DNA of 64,000 nt from Burkholderia sp. L27(2015) (lineage in GTDB: Bacteria; Pseudomonadota; Gammaproteobacteria; Burkholderiales; Burkholderiaceae): contig NZ_LMUX01000017.1 of the NCBI RefSeq assembly GCF_009765705.1, positions 1 to 64,000 on the forward strand, in the 5' to 3' direction. A program made the position numbers and the translations under genes. Every line of letters starts with the position of its first letter. The stretch's first letter is position 1. This document shows, in pieces, positions 33,398-41,298 of the stretch. The notes under the pieces were generated by a model, which worked only from the letters and a program-made list of their open reading frames with translations, had not been told where the DNA came from and ran no database searches.

Positions 33398-34324
33398 ATG
33401 AATTTCCAGCAATTGCGTTTTGTACGTGAGGCGGTTCGGCAGAATATGAACCTGACCGAAGTTGCCAATGTGCTGTTCACTTCGCAATCCGGCGTGAGCA
33501 AGCAGATCAAGGATCTTGAGGACGAACTCGGGGTCGATATTTTCGTGCGTCGCGGCAAGCGCTTGACCGGTTTGACCGAGCCCGGCCGCGCCGTGGTGCC
33601 CACGATCGAGCGTATGTTGCTGGACGCCGAGAATCTGCGGCGCGTGGCGCGGCAGTTTGCCGACCAGGATAGCGGCCACCTGGTCGTGGCGACCACTCAC
33701 ACCCAGGCGCGATACGCGCTGCCGCAGGTGATCCGGCGTTTTACAGAAGTGTTTCCCGGCGTGCATCTGGCTTTGCGGCAGGGGAACCCGCAGCAGATTG
33801 CGCAGATGATATTGGACGGCGAAGCCGACCTCGGTATTTCGACGGAAGCGCTCGACCGGTATCCCGATATCGCGACCTTTCCGTGTTATTCGTGGCAGCA
33901 CGTCGTGGTGGTGCCCAAGGGGCATCCGCTGGTTGGGCGCACCGGTTTGACGCTCGAAGAAATCGCGGATTATCCGATCATTACGTATGACCACGATTTC
34001 ACCGGCCGTTCCCATATCGATAGCGCGTTCGCCAAGGCTGGCGTGGCGCCCGACGTGGTGTTGACGGCAATCGATGCCGACGTGATCAAAACCTATGTCG
34101 AGATCGGCATGGGAGTGGGGATCGTCGCCGCGATGGCGATCGATCCGAAAAAAGACAGCGAACTGGTGGTCCTCGATACCGGCGAGTTGTTCGAGGCCAA
34201 TGTAACGCGGGTCGGTTTGCGCAAAGGAGCGTTCCTGCGCCAATACGCGTATCGGCTGATCGAAATGTTCGCGCCGCACCTCAATGAGGCGGAAATCGCC
34301 GCGCAGCTGCGCGAGCCAGTGTGA
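33398..34324 (+). CDS. cysB: CysB, LysR-family regulator of sulfur assimilation
   Basis: LysR-type activator of 308 residues. It starts with the family's near-invariant MNFQQLRFVREAVRQNMNLT and the helix-turn-helix EVANVLFTSQSGVSKQIKDL. The ligand domain contains the CysB/Cbl motifs TTHTQARYALP and GMGVGIVAAMA. The ATG at 33398 is chosen on this conservation; a start 30 bp earlier is open but not conserved. Family members bind N-acetylserine and repress or activate cys genes according to sulfur supply; the sulfate importer operon next to it is the expected target. Confidence 0.95.
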   Translation: MNFQQLRFVREAVRQNMNLTEVANVLFTSQSGVSKQIKDLEDELGVDIFVRRGKRLTGLTEPGRAVVPTIERMLLDAENLRRVARQFADQDSGHLVVATTHTQARYALPQVIRRFTEVFPGVHLALRQGNPQQIAQMILDGEADLGISTEALDRYPDIATFPCYSWQHVVVVPKGHPLVGRTGLTLEEIADYPIITYDHDFTGRSHIDSAFAKAGVAPDVVLTAIDADVIKTYVEIGMGVGIVAAMAIDPKKDSELVVLDTGELFEANVTRVGLRKGAFLRQYAYRLIEMFAPHLNEAEIAAQLREPV

Positions 34325-34422
34325 GGACGATCGGTTAGGCATTGAGGGCAGAGGGCGACGGCGGTCGCGGCAGGATGGCTGTCTAGGTAGGCGCACCGGA
34401 CGGCCTTCGCTACAATAGGGCG

Positions 34423-35463
34423 ATGCAAATACCCAACTCCTCCTCGTCCGAACCAGACGGCACCCGCGGCACCGAAACGTTGCCGCGCATTGCTTTGTTG
34501 GCCACCGGCGGAACGATCGCCGGCTCGGCCGCCGACGCGCTGCAAACCGCCGGTTACAAAGCCGGCACGCTGCCTGTCGAGCATTTGCTGGAGGCTGTGC
34601 CCGCACTGGCCGACTTGGCGCAGATCGAAGCCGAGCAGCTCGCCAGTATCGACAGCAAGGATATGTCGGTCGACGTATGGGCACGTCTTGCCCAACGTAT
34701 CGGCGTCTTGCTGGCGCGTCCCGAGATTGCCGGCGTGGTGGTCACTCACGGCACCGACACCCTCGAAGAAACCGCCTATTTCCTGCACCTGACGCTCAAG
34801 AGCCGCAAACCGGTGGTCGTGACGGCCGCCATGCGTCCCGCTACGGCCTTGTCGGCCGACGGTCCGTTGAACTTGTGCCAAGCCGTCAAGGTTGCGGCCG
34901 ACCCCCAAGCGGCTGGACGCGGCGTGCTGGTGGTGGTCAACAATCAAATCCATGGTGCGCGCGATGTGACCAAGCGCAATACGGCCGCGGTGCATGCGTT
35001 CGAATCGCCGGAGTTCGGCATATTGGGCTGGGTTCAGGACGCCCGGGTGGAATTCCAACGCACCGTGACTCGGCCGCATACGGTGGATACGCCGTTTGCC
35101 GTGCCGGCGCACTGGCCGATCGTGGAGATCGTCGCCAGTTATGCGGGCGTGAGCGCCGTGCTGGTCGATGGGCTGGTGGCGGCCGGTGTGCACGGTATCG
35201 TGGTAGCTGGCACGGGCAATGGTTCTATCCATTCGGCGTTGCAGCACGCCCTGGCGCAGGCTGCGGCGCAAGGTGTCGCGGTGGTGCGCGCCTCGCGCAC
35301 CGGCAGCGGGCATGTGATGCGTGATGGCGCAGCCCCCGATAGCGAACTCGGCTTTATCGCGGCGGGCACGCTCAATCCTTACAAGGCGAGGGTGCTACTT
35401 ATGCTCGCGCTGGCACTAGAGATTCCGCTCGCCGATTTGCAGACGCATTTCGACGTTTTCTGA
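34423..35463 (+). CDS. L-asparaginase (cytoplasmic)
   Basis: Hydrolyses L-asparagine to aspartate and ammonia. The protein has 346 residues without a signal peptide. Both catalytic Thr motifs are present: ATGGTIAGS (about 27-35) and VVTHGTDTLEETA (about 106-118). The C-terminal signature GTGNGSIHSAL and RTGSGHVMRDGA are family-typical. A TACAAT -10-like box ends only six bases before the ATG, so the mRNA may be leaderless. Cytoplasmic location is inferred from the missing signal. Confidence 0.9.
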   Translation: MQIPNSSSSEPDGTRGTETLPRIALLATGGTIAGSAADALQTAGYKAGTLPVEHLLEAVPALADLAQIEAEQLASIDSKDMSVDVWARLAQRIGVLLARPEIAGVVVTHGTDTLEETAYFLHLTLKSRKPVVVTAAMRPATALSADGPLNLCQAVKVAADPQAAGRGVLVVVNNQIHGARDVTKRNTAAVHAFESPEFGILGWVQDARVEFQRTVTRPHTVDTPFAVPAHWPIVEIVASYAGVSAVLVDGLVAAGVHGIVVAGTGNGSIHSALQHALAQAAAQGVAVVRASRTGSGHVMRDGAAPDSELGFIAAGTLNPYKARVLLMLALALEIPLADLQTHFDVF

Positions 35464-35504
35464 GCCTGATCGGGGCCCTGAGGCCGGCCTTTGCACACTG
35501 CGGC

Positions 35505-35533
35505 TTGTTGTGCTAGGCCTTTCAGGCTATAAT
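35505..35533 (+). promoter_or_regulatory. Sigma-70 promoter of the rpsF operon
   Basis: TTGTTG (35505-35510) and a perfect TATAAT (35528-35533) with a 17-bp spacer. The predicted start near 35540 leaves about 60 bases before the rpsF ATG. Confidence 0.8.
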
Positions 35534-35599
35534 TTCCGGCTGTTCACCTTGCCATACCGGTCTTGACGCCCGGATGGCCAATATCCATAAGGAGTTTTC

Positions 35600-35971
35600 A
35601 TGCGTCATTATGAAATCGTATTTATCGTGCACCCGGATCAAAGCGAGCAAGTGCCCGCCATGATCGAGCGGTATCGCACGACCATCACCACCCGCGGCGG
35701 CCAAGTGCACCGCGTCGAAGACTGGGGTCGTCGCCAGCTCGCGTACATGATCGAAAAGCTCGCCAAGGCACATTACGTGTGCATGAACATCGAGTGCGAT
35801 CAGGAAACGCTGGACGAACTCGAACATGCATTCAAATTCAACGATGCCGTGTTGCGCCACTTGATCGTCAAGACCAAGAAGGCCGAGACCGCACCGTCGC
35901 CGATGATGAAGGAAGTGCAGCGCGAAGAAGCCAAGAAGGTTTCCGTGCAGCCGACCGAAGTCCAGGCTTGA
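35600..35971 (+). CDS. rpsF: Ribosomal protein bS6
   Basis: Small-subunit protein of 123 residues ([20 protein letters not shown], then [19 protein letters not shown]). It binds 16S rRNA with bS18 on the platform. AAGGAG precedes the ATG. It is first in the rpsF-priB-rpsR-rplI operon behind a strong promoter. The C-terminus is a charged, flexible tail, as usual in this order. Confidence 0.98.
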   Translation: MRHYEIVFIVHPDQSEQVPAMIERYRTTITTRGGQVHRVEDWGRRQLAYMIEKLAKAHYVCMNIECDQETLDELEHAFKFNDAVLRHLIVKTKKAETAPSPMMKEVQREEAKKVSVQPTEVQA

Positions 35972-36001
35972 GCGATTGAATCAGGTTCCAGGCAGCATTA
36001 A

Positions 36002-36316
36002 TTGAATCATTTGCCGCGGAATCATCTGCAACTTGAAGCAGCCGTAGTCGAGCGCGAGTCGGTGAGATATACCCCGGCAGGCGTCCCGATCGTGAGCTGC
36101 ACCTTGCATCACCGCGCCGAGGTAGTCGAGGCGGGGGTGCCCAGGCAGGTTGAGATGACCTTGCAGGCGTTGGTTGCCGGCGAACTTGCCGGCACGCTGG
36201 AGCGTTGTGAACTAGGCGTGATCGCCCATTTTGCAGGTTTCCTCGCGCTGCGCAGCCGCAATGCCCGAACCCTGGTTTTTCACATTACAGAAATACAGCA
36301 TATTGGAAAGGACTGA
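36002..36316 (+). CDS. priB: Primosomal replication protein PriB
   Basis: Single-stranded-DNA-binding OB-fold protein of 104 residues ([37 protein letters not shown]) that works with PriA in replication restart. Its place between rpsF and rpsR is diagnostic. The start codon is TTG at 36002 and no strong Shine-Dalgarno sequence precedes it, which probably keeps PriB far below the level of its ribosomal neighbours. Confidence 0.95.
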   Translation: MNHLPRNHLQLEAAVVERESVRYTPAGVPIVSCTLHHRAEVVEAGVPRQVEMTLQALVAGELAGTLERCELGVIAHFAGFLALRSRNARTLVFHITEIQHIGKD

Positions 36317-36318
36317 TC

Positions 36319-36594
36319 ATGGCACGTCCCACTGGCAAAAAATTCGAACGCCGTCGCCCGCAGCAAAATCCGCTGTTCAAGCGCAAGAAATTCTGCCGCT
36401 TCACCGCGGCTAACGTCGAGCAGATCGATTACAAAGATATCGAAACGCTGAAAGACTTCATCGGCGAAAACGGCAAAATCACCCCGGCGCGTCTCACCGG
36501 CACCAAGGCCCATTACCAGCGTCAGCTCGACGCGGCAATCAAGCGCGCGCGTTTTCTCGCATTGCTGCCGTACACCGACCTGCACAAGGCCTAA
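36319..36594 (+). CDS. rpsR: Ribosomal protein bS18
   Basis: Small-subunit protein of 91 residues with the family core [20 protein letters not shown] and [20 protein letters not shown]. The start lies two bases after the priB stop. It partners bS6. A single Cys is present (FCRF), so no zinc site is formed. Confidence 0.98.
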   Translation: MARPTGKKFERRRPQQNPLFKRKKFCRFTAANVEQIDYKDIETLKDFIGENGKITPARLTGTKAHYQRQLDAAIKRARFLALLPYTDLHKA

Positions 36595-36619
36595 TTGACG
36601 GCGCACTAGGAGAAATCAC

Positions 36620-37072
36620 ATGCAAATTATCTTGTTGGAAAAAGTGGTCAATCTGGGCAACCTCGGCGATATCGTCAAGGTTAAGGACGGTTTCGCACGT
36701 AACTTCCTGATTCCCCAAAAGAAGGCGCGCCGCGCCACCAAAGACGCGATCGCTGAATTCGAAGTGCGTCGCGCCGATCTGGAGAAGATCGCTGCTGAAA
36801 AGCTGGCAGCCGCTACGGCTCAAGGCGAAAAGCTGTCGGGTCAGGTTATCCAGATTTCGCAGAAAGCCGGTGTTGACGGCCGTCTGTTCGGTTCGGTGAC
36901 CAACTTCGACATCGCTGAAGCGTTGAAGGCACAAGGTTTCGTCGTCGAAAAGGCGCAAGTGCGTCTGCCGACGGGCCCGCTGAAGCTGGTGGGCGAGCAT
37001 GCGGTGCAAGTTGGCTTGCATACCGACGTGCTGGTCGACGTGACCATTGCCGTGATCGGCGAGCATGCCTGA
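36620..37072 (+). CDS. rplI: Ribosomal protein bL9
   Basis: Large-subunit protein of 150 residues: N-terminal domain [20 protein letters not shown] with [16 protein letters not shown], a long connecting helix, then a C-terminal rRNA-binding domain. AGGAG lies before the ATG. It is last in the operon; an intrinsic terminator follows at 37177. Confidence 0.98.
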   Translation: MQIILLEKVVNLGNLGDIVKVKDGFARNFLIPQKKARRATKDAIAEFEVRRADLEKIAAEKLAAATAQGEKLSGQVIQISQKAGVDGRLFGSVTNFDIAEALKAQGFVVEKAQVRLPTGPLKLVGEHAVQVGLHTDVLVDVTIAVIGEHA

Positions 37073-37176
37073 TCGCCTGGGGCGGCCTGCATGTAGCGTA
37101 TAGGCATGCGGGCGGTTCCTTGAGGGTGGCGCCAGGGTGGCAACACCAGGGTGGCCCCCGGCAGCAAGTAGGAATG

Positions 37177-37207
37177 GCGGTAAACGGTTCTCCGTTTGCC
37201 GCTTTTT
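37177..37207 (+). terminator. Intrinsic terminator of the rpsF-rplI operon
   Basis: Stem GCGGTAAACGG / CCGTTTGCCGC (one G-T pair) with loop TTCT, then five T and a further T-rich run. It separates the ribosomal operon from dnaB. Just upstream (37123-37158) three AGGGTGGC copies occur. Confidence 0.9.
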
Positions 37208-37353
37208 CTTTTTTGGGCGCCACTTGGGCAAACCGCGTTGCCCGTGTCCTCGCGGGCGCCCACCAAACCGCGGGTCCGGACCGGCGGGCCTATGGTGCAG
37301 GCGATTCGCAACTTTCTCGTTCAGGCGGCTGACCAAATGGCATAATTCGGCTC

Positions 37354-38742
37354 ATGAACGCACCTGCAAAAGACCCCCAGATCGAATCCCTGAAAGTGCC
37401 GCCGCACTCCATCGAGGCCGAGCAATCGGTACTCGGCGGCCTGTTGCTCGATAACAGTGCTTGGGATCGCGTTGCCGATTTTTTGCACGACAGCGATTTT
37501 TACCGCTTCGACCACCGGCTGATTTTCCAGCATATCGGCAAGTTGATTTCGATGACGCGGCCGGCCGACGTGATCACTGTCTTCGAATCGCTACAGGTCG
37601 CGGGTAAATCGGACGATGTTGGAGGGCTGGCTTATCTGAACGCGTTGGCCCAGAACACGCCAAGCGCTGCGAATATCCGACGCTACGCTGAAATCGTGCG
37701 CGACCGTGCCGTGCTGCGCAAGCTGGTGACGGTAGCCGACGAGATCTCGGGCGACGCCTTCAATCCGCAGGGCAAGGAAGTGCGTCAACTGCTGGATGAA
37801 GCCGAAGCCAAAGTGTTTTCGATCGCCGAAGAAGGATCGCGCGGCACGCAAGGTTTTTTGGAAATTCGCCCGCTGCTGTCCAAGGTGGTGGAGCGCATCG
37901 ACGAGCTATATCACCAGGACAATGCCAGCGATATCACCGGCACGCCCACCGGCTTCGTCGACCTCGACCGTATGACCTCAGGCATGCATGGCGGCGAACT
38001 GATCATCGTGGCGGGTCGTCCGTCGATGGGCAAGACGTCGTTAGCGATGAATATAGGCGAGTACGTCGGCGTTGAATATGGCTTGCCGGTGGCGGTGTTC
38101 TCCATGGAAATGCCGGGCACGCAGCTCGCCACGCGGATGCTGGGTTCGGTTGGCCGGCTCGACGCGCATCGTTTGCGTACCGGCAAGTTGATCGACGAAG
38201 ACTGGCCCAAGCTGACTCATGCGATGCAGAAGATGAGCGAGGCGCAGATCTTCATCGACGAAAGCGGCGGCCTGAACCCGATGGAATTGCGCTCGCGTGC
38301 GCGGCGTCTGTCGCGCCAGTGCGGCAAGCTGGGCCTGATCGTGATCGATTATTTGCAGTTGATGTCGTCGGCCTCGCAAGGCGAAAACCGCGCCACGGAA
38401 ATTTCCGAAATTTCGCGTTCGCTGAAAAGCCTGGCCAAGGAACTGGATGTGCCGGTGGTGGCGCTCTCGCAGCTCAATCGTGGCCTGGAGCAACGGCCCA
38501 ATAAGCGGCCCGTGATGTCCGACTTGCGCGAGTCGGGCGCCATCGAACAGGACGCGGACGTGATCCTGTTCATCTATCGGGACGAAGTGTACAACCCGGA
38601 TAGCCCCGACAAGGGCACCGCGGAAATCATTATCGGCAAGCAGCGTAACGGCCCGATCGGCACCGTTCGCCTCACCTTCCTCGGGCAATACACCAAGTTC
38701 GACAACTACGCCGGCGGCAACGCGTTCTTTGCCGCCGAGTAG
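37354..38742 (+). CDS. dnaB: Replicative DNA helicase DnaB
   Basis: Hexameric 5'-3' helicase of 462 residues. The N-terminal primase-interacting domain (PPHSIEAEQSVLGGLLLDN) covers about 15-120. The RecA-like motor has Walker A GRPSMGKTSLAMN (about 213-225), Walker B LIVIDYLQLM, and the C-terminal DLRESGAIEQDADVILFIYR. No intein. A CATAAT -10-like box ends seven bases before the ATG and there is no Shine-Dalgarno sequence, so the transcript may be leaderless. A convergent SDR gene ends five bases beyond. Confidence 0.98.
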   Translation: MNAPAKDPQIESLKVPPHSIEAEQSVLGGLLLDNSAWDRVADFLHDSDFYRFDHRLIFQHIGKLISMTRPADVITVFESLQVAGKSDDVGGLAYLNALAQNTPSAANIRRYAEIVRDRAVLRKLVTVADEISGDAFNPQGKEVRQLLDEAEAKVFSIAEEGSRGTQGFLEIRPLLSKVVERIDELYHQDNASDITGTPTGFVDLDRMTSGMHGGELIIVAGRPSMGKTSLAMNIGEYVGVEYGLPVAVFSMEMPGTQLATRMLGSVGRLDAHRLRTGKLIDEDWPKLTHAMQKMSEAQIFIDESGGLNPMELRSRARRLSRQCGKLGLIVIDYLQLMSSASQGENRATEISEISRSLKSLAKELDVPVVALSQLNRGLEQRPNKRPVMSDLRESGAIEQDADVILFIYRDEVYNPDSPDKGTAEIIIGKQRNGPIGTVRLTFLGQYTKFDNYAGGNAFFAAE

Positions 38743-38747
38743 CGGCG

Positions 38748-39581
38748 TCAGATGGATGGAGTCGAGCCGCCGTCCATCGGGATCATTGCGGCGGTGACGT
38801 AGCTGGAACGGACGCTGGCGAGGAACAGCGCGACGTCGGCCACTTCCTGCGGCTGCGCATAGCGGCCCAGCGGTACGTTTTTCTGGCCACGCGCGAGCGC
38901 TTCCTCTTTGCTGATGCCAAGTCGGGCCGCCTCGAGCTCCATCGCCTGGTCGACCCGGTCGGTGAGCGTTTGCCCCGGATTGATCGCATTCACGCGTATG
39001 CCGTAGCGCGCGTAGTAGTGAGCGAAGCCGGCGGTAGCCAGCATCAACGCAGCATTGGCTGCGCCACCCGCGATATGGAAATCCGTGGCGAATTTACCCC
39101 CCATGCCGATGATGTTGACAATGGCGCCTGGCGTCACCGTGCTCGTGGTACCTGAGCCGTCGCGCTCCTGCTGCGCCTTGACGCGAGCGACCATGCGCTT
39201 GAGCACCGCTTGCTGCGGGAACATATACGGAAAATATTTGGCGTCCATCGTCGCCTGGAACGCGGCGGCATCGAGCGTTTCGGGTTCGTAGCGTTTCGCT
39301 GCGCCCGCACTGTTGACGAGCACGTCGATCTCGCCCAATGCCTGCGTGACAGTCTGCACCATCTGCTCGGCTTGGTTGGCATCGGACAGATTGGCCGCGA
39401 ATGAATGCACCTGCAGCCCTTGTTCGGCCAGCGTCGCCTTGGCACGAGACAGATTGTCGGGGTCACGCGAGACGATGGCGACCTGCGCGCCTTCGCGCGC
39501 GAAGGCCTGTGCACAGGCCAAGCCGATGCCTTTGCTGGCGCCGGTAATCAGAACCACTTTGCCGTTGAGTTGCAGATCCAA
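38748..39581 (-). CDS. SDR-family oxidoreductase
   Basis: NAD(P)-dependent short-chain dehydrogenase of 277 residues from a TTG start at 39581. This start has GGAG seven bases upstream and gives the family-like N-terminus (L/M)DLQLNGKVVLITGASKGIG; upstream in-frame starts give unconserved sequence. The cofactor motif is TGASKGIG. The catalytic tetrad looks unusual: NSAGA is present, but the Ser region reads IVNIIGMGGKFATDFHIAGG, with no clear YxxxK (Ala-Gly-Gly-Ala-Ala-Asn follows). This divergent SDR may bind substrate differently or lack typical activity. Substrate unknown. Confidence 0.82.
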   Translation of the reverse strand: MDLQLNGKVVLITGASKGIGLACAQAFAREGAQVAIVSRDPDNLSRAKATLAEQGLQVHSFAANLSDANQAEQMVQTVTQALGEIDVLVNSAGAAKRYEPETLDAAAFQATMDAKYFPYMFPQQAVLKRMVARVKAQQERDGSGTTSTVTPGAIVNIIGMGGKFATDFHIAGGAANAALMLATAGFAHYYARYGIRVNAINPGQTLTDRVDQAMELEAARLGISKEEALARGQKNVPLGRYAQPQEVADVALFLASVRSSYVTAAMIPMDGGSTPSI

Positions 39582-39590
39582 GTTGGGTCT

Positions 39591-39634
39591 CCGAGGTGAG
39601 GGGATGCAGATACCGAGGTGAGGGGATGCAGATA
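39591..39634. repeat. Perfect 22-bp tandem duplication upstream of the SDR gene
   Basis: Two identical 22-bp units (39591-39612 and 39613-39634) beginning CCGAGGTGAGGGG and ending GCAGATA. The duplication begins only ten bases upstream of the SDR start codon and abuts its ribosome-binding site. Confidence 0.95.
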
Positions 39635-39737
39635 CCATAACAGCATCGCCGGCGTTATGCTGGCGATGCTGTATGCGGGGGACTGCCACTGCTACGCCGC
39701 GCAGCCGCGCAATCCAGCGACGTCGATCGAGCGCTGC

Positions 39738-40451
39738 TTACTGATCCAGCGTAAATCGGAACGGCACCAATGCTGCGCTGCGGATACCCTGGCCATTTTC
39801 CACATGTGCGTTGCAATGGCTTTGCAGCACGGCCTGCACGGCAGCATCGTCCAGCCGCGGGAAGCCGCTGCTGCGCGCCACGTTGGCCGTTTCGATGCGG
39901 CCAGCGGTGTCGATCACGATCTTCACCAGCACCGTGCCGCTGTCGCCGTTGCGGCGCGACAAGGCGGGATATACCGGCGGCGGGATAGCGCAGCTCAGAT
40001 GCTCGACCGTTTTCGGCGCGGTATCAGCCGGCAAGGTCTGCGGCATGGCCGGCACCGGATTGGCCGGCGGCGCCGCGACAGCGGGCGTTGCCGGCGCGCT
40101 GGGCGGCGTAGGCGGGGCGACCGGCGTCTCGGTGGGGCGCGTGCTTTGCTTGACCGGTTTGGGCAAGGGCTTGACCACCGGGCGCGGCGTGGGCGGTGGC
40201 GTCACGGGCGGGGTGGGCTTGGGGCTGGCCTGAGGCGGCGGCGGGGCTGGGGGCGTGGGCGCGGCGATCAGTTGCACCGAGATACTGCGCGGCGGTTCCA
40301 ACTTCAACACTTCAGGCGCGCGGGTATGAAGTGCGACGAATAGCACCAGCACATGCGCCAGCACGACCAGTGCGGCGATGACTATGGCCTTACGCTGTGC
40401 GTTGGGCTGCGCAGCCGCGCTGGCGTGATGTGTCGAACTGGTGGCAATCAT
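39738..40451 (-). CDS. tonB: TonB energy-transducing protein
   Basis: Inner-membrane-anchored periplasm-spanning protein of 237 residues that couples the ExbB/ExbD proton channel to outer-membrane receptors. One membrane helix lies at about 23-42 (AIVIAALVVLAHVLVLFVAL), a long Pro-rich linker at about 62-145, and the C-terminal TonB domain contains PPPVYPALSRRNGDSGTVLV and SSGFPRLDDAAVQAVL. It belongs to an iron-uptake block with a receptor, a dioxygenase and exbBD. Confidence 0.93.
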   Translation of the reverse strand: MIATSSTHHASAAAQPNAQRKAIVIAALVVLAHVLVLFVALHTRAPEVLKLEPPRSISVQLIAAPTPPAPPPPQASPKPTPPVTPPPTPRPVVKPLPKPVKQSTRPTETPVAPPTPPSAPATPAVAAPPANPVPAMPQTLPADTAPKTVEHLSCAIPPPVYPALSRRNGDSGTVLVKIVIDTAGRIETANVARSSGFPRLDDAAVQAVLQSHCNAHVENGQGIRSAALVPFRFTLDQ

Positions 40452-40576
40452 AGGTAACCTGCTGCAAAAAAGGCGGTGTCAAAGTAGTGAAGGTGCGCGC
40501 GCCGTACTGCGGCATGCGCGAGTCGCGTGGATAAGCGCATCGGATGCGGCGGCCTGCCGCGAACGGTGGCGGGCCG

Positions 40577-41260
40577 TCACGTCAAGCTCCATTGCCGCAA
40601 CAGATTGTGATAACAGCCCACCAGCGTGCGCCGGGCGCCGTCGTCGGCCTGTGTGACATTGAGCCGCTGAATGGCGTTATCGAGGTCGAACAACAGGGCA
40701 CGCTGCGCATCGTCGCGCACCAGGCTTTGTACCCAGAAGAAACAGCCGAGGCGCTCGCCGCGCGTAATCGGCGTCACGCTGTGCACGCTGCTGGCTGGGT
40801 AGACGATCATGTCGCCCGCTGCCAGCTTGACCTGATGCGCGCCATAGGTGTCATGGATGACCAGTTCGCCGCCGTCGTACTCGTGCGGCTCACTCAGGAA
40901 CAAGGTGGCGGACACGTCGGTGCGCAGCTTCACACCATTGGGTAGCACCCGAACCGCACCATCGACGTGGTCGCCAAAGGTCATGCCCGGCCCATACCGG
41001 TTGAACAAGGGCGGATAGACCTGATTGGGCAGTGCCGCACTGATGAACAGCGGATTGCGTTCCAGCATGGCCAACACCGTATCGGCCAGCTCCCGCGTCA
41101 ACGGGTTACCTTCGGCGAGTTGCTGATTGTGCTTGACCGGGGCACCTTGATAGCCGGCGGTGGCACGGCCATCGACCCACGCATCGCCCCCCGCGTCGAG
41201 GCGCGCACGCATGGCGGCAACTTGCTCGGCGTTGAGCACGCGGGGAACATGGATCATCAT
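40577..41260 (-). CDS. PKHD-type Fe(II)/2-oxoglutarate hydroxylase (PiuC-like)
   Basis: Dioxygenase of 227 residues matching PiuC/YbiX proteins, usually encoded beside TonB-dependent receptors. The iron triad is His98-Val-Asp100 (GDHVDGAV) and His160 (SVHSVTPI), with the 2-oxoglutarate Arg170 (RGERLGCFF). The N-terminus MMIHVPRVLNAEQVAAMR is family-like. It lies between the receptor gene and tonB. In relatives it supports siderophore uptake, but the physiological substrate is not known to me. Confidence 0.9.
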   Translation of the reverse strand: MMIHVPRVLNAEQVAAMRARLDAGGDAWVDGRATAGYQGAPVKHNQQLAEGNPLTRELADTVLAMLERNPLFISAALPNQVYPPLFNRYGPGMTFGDHVDGAVRVLPNGVKLRTDVSATLFLSEPHEYDGGELVIHDTYGAHQVKLAAGDMIVYPASSVHSVTPITRGERLGCFFWVQSLVRDDAQRALLFDLDNAIQRLNVTQADDGARRTLVGCYHNLLRQWSLT

Positions 41261-41298
41261 AGTCGTGTCATTCCATCAAGGTGGCCACGCATGCTCGC

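Noticed and set aside
32708-34684. 658-codon open frame on the minus strand across cysA and cysB
   Set aside because: It spans two clearly coding genes on the other strand and has an Arg-rich translation with no domain.
34093-35313. 406-codon minus-strand frame opposite cysB and asparaginase
   Set aside because: Antisense shadow of two conserved genes.
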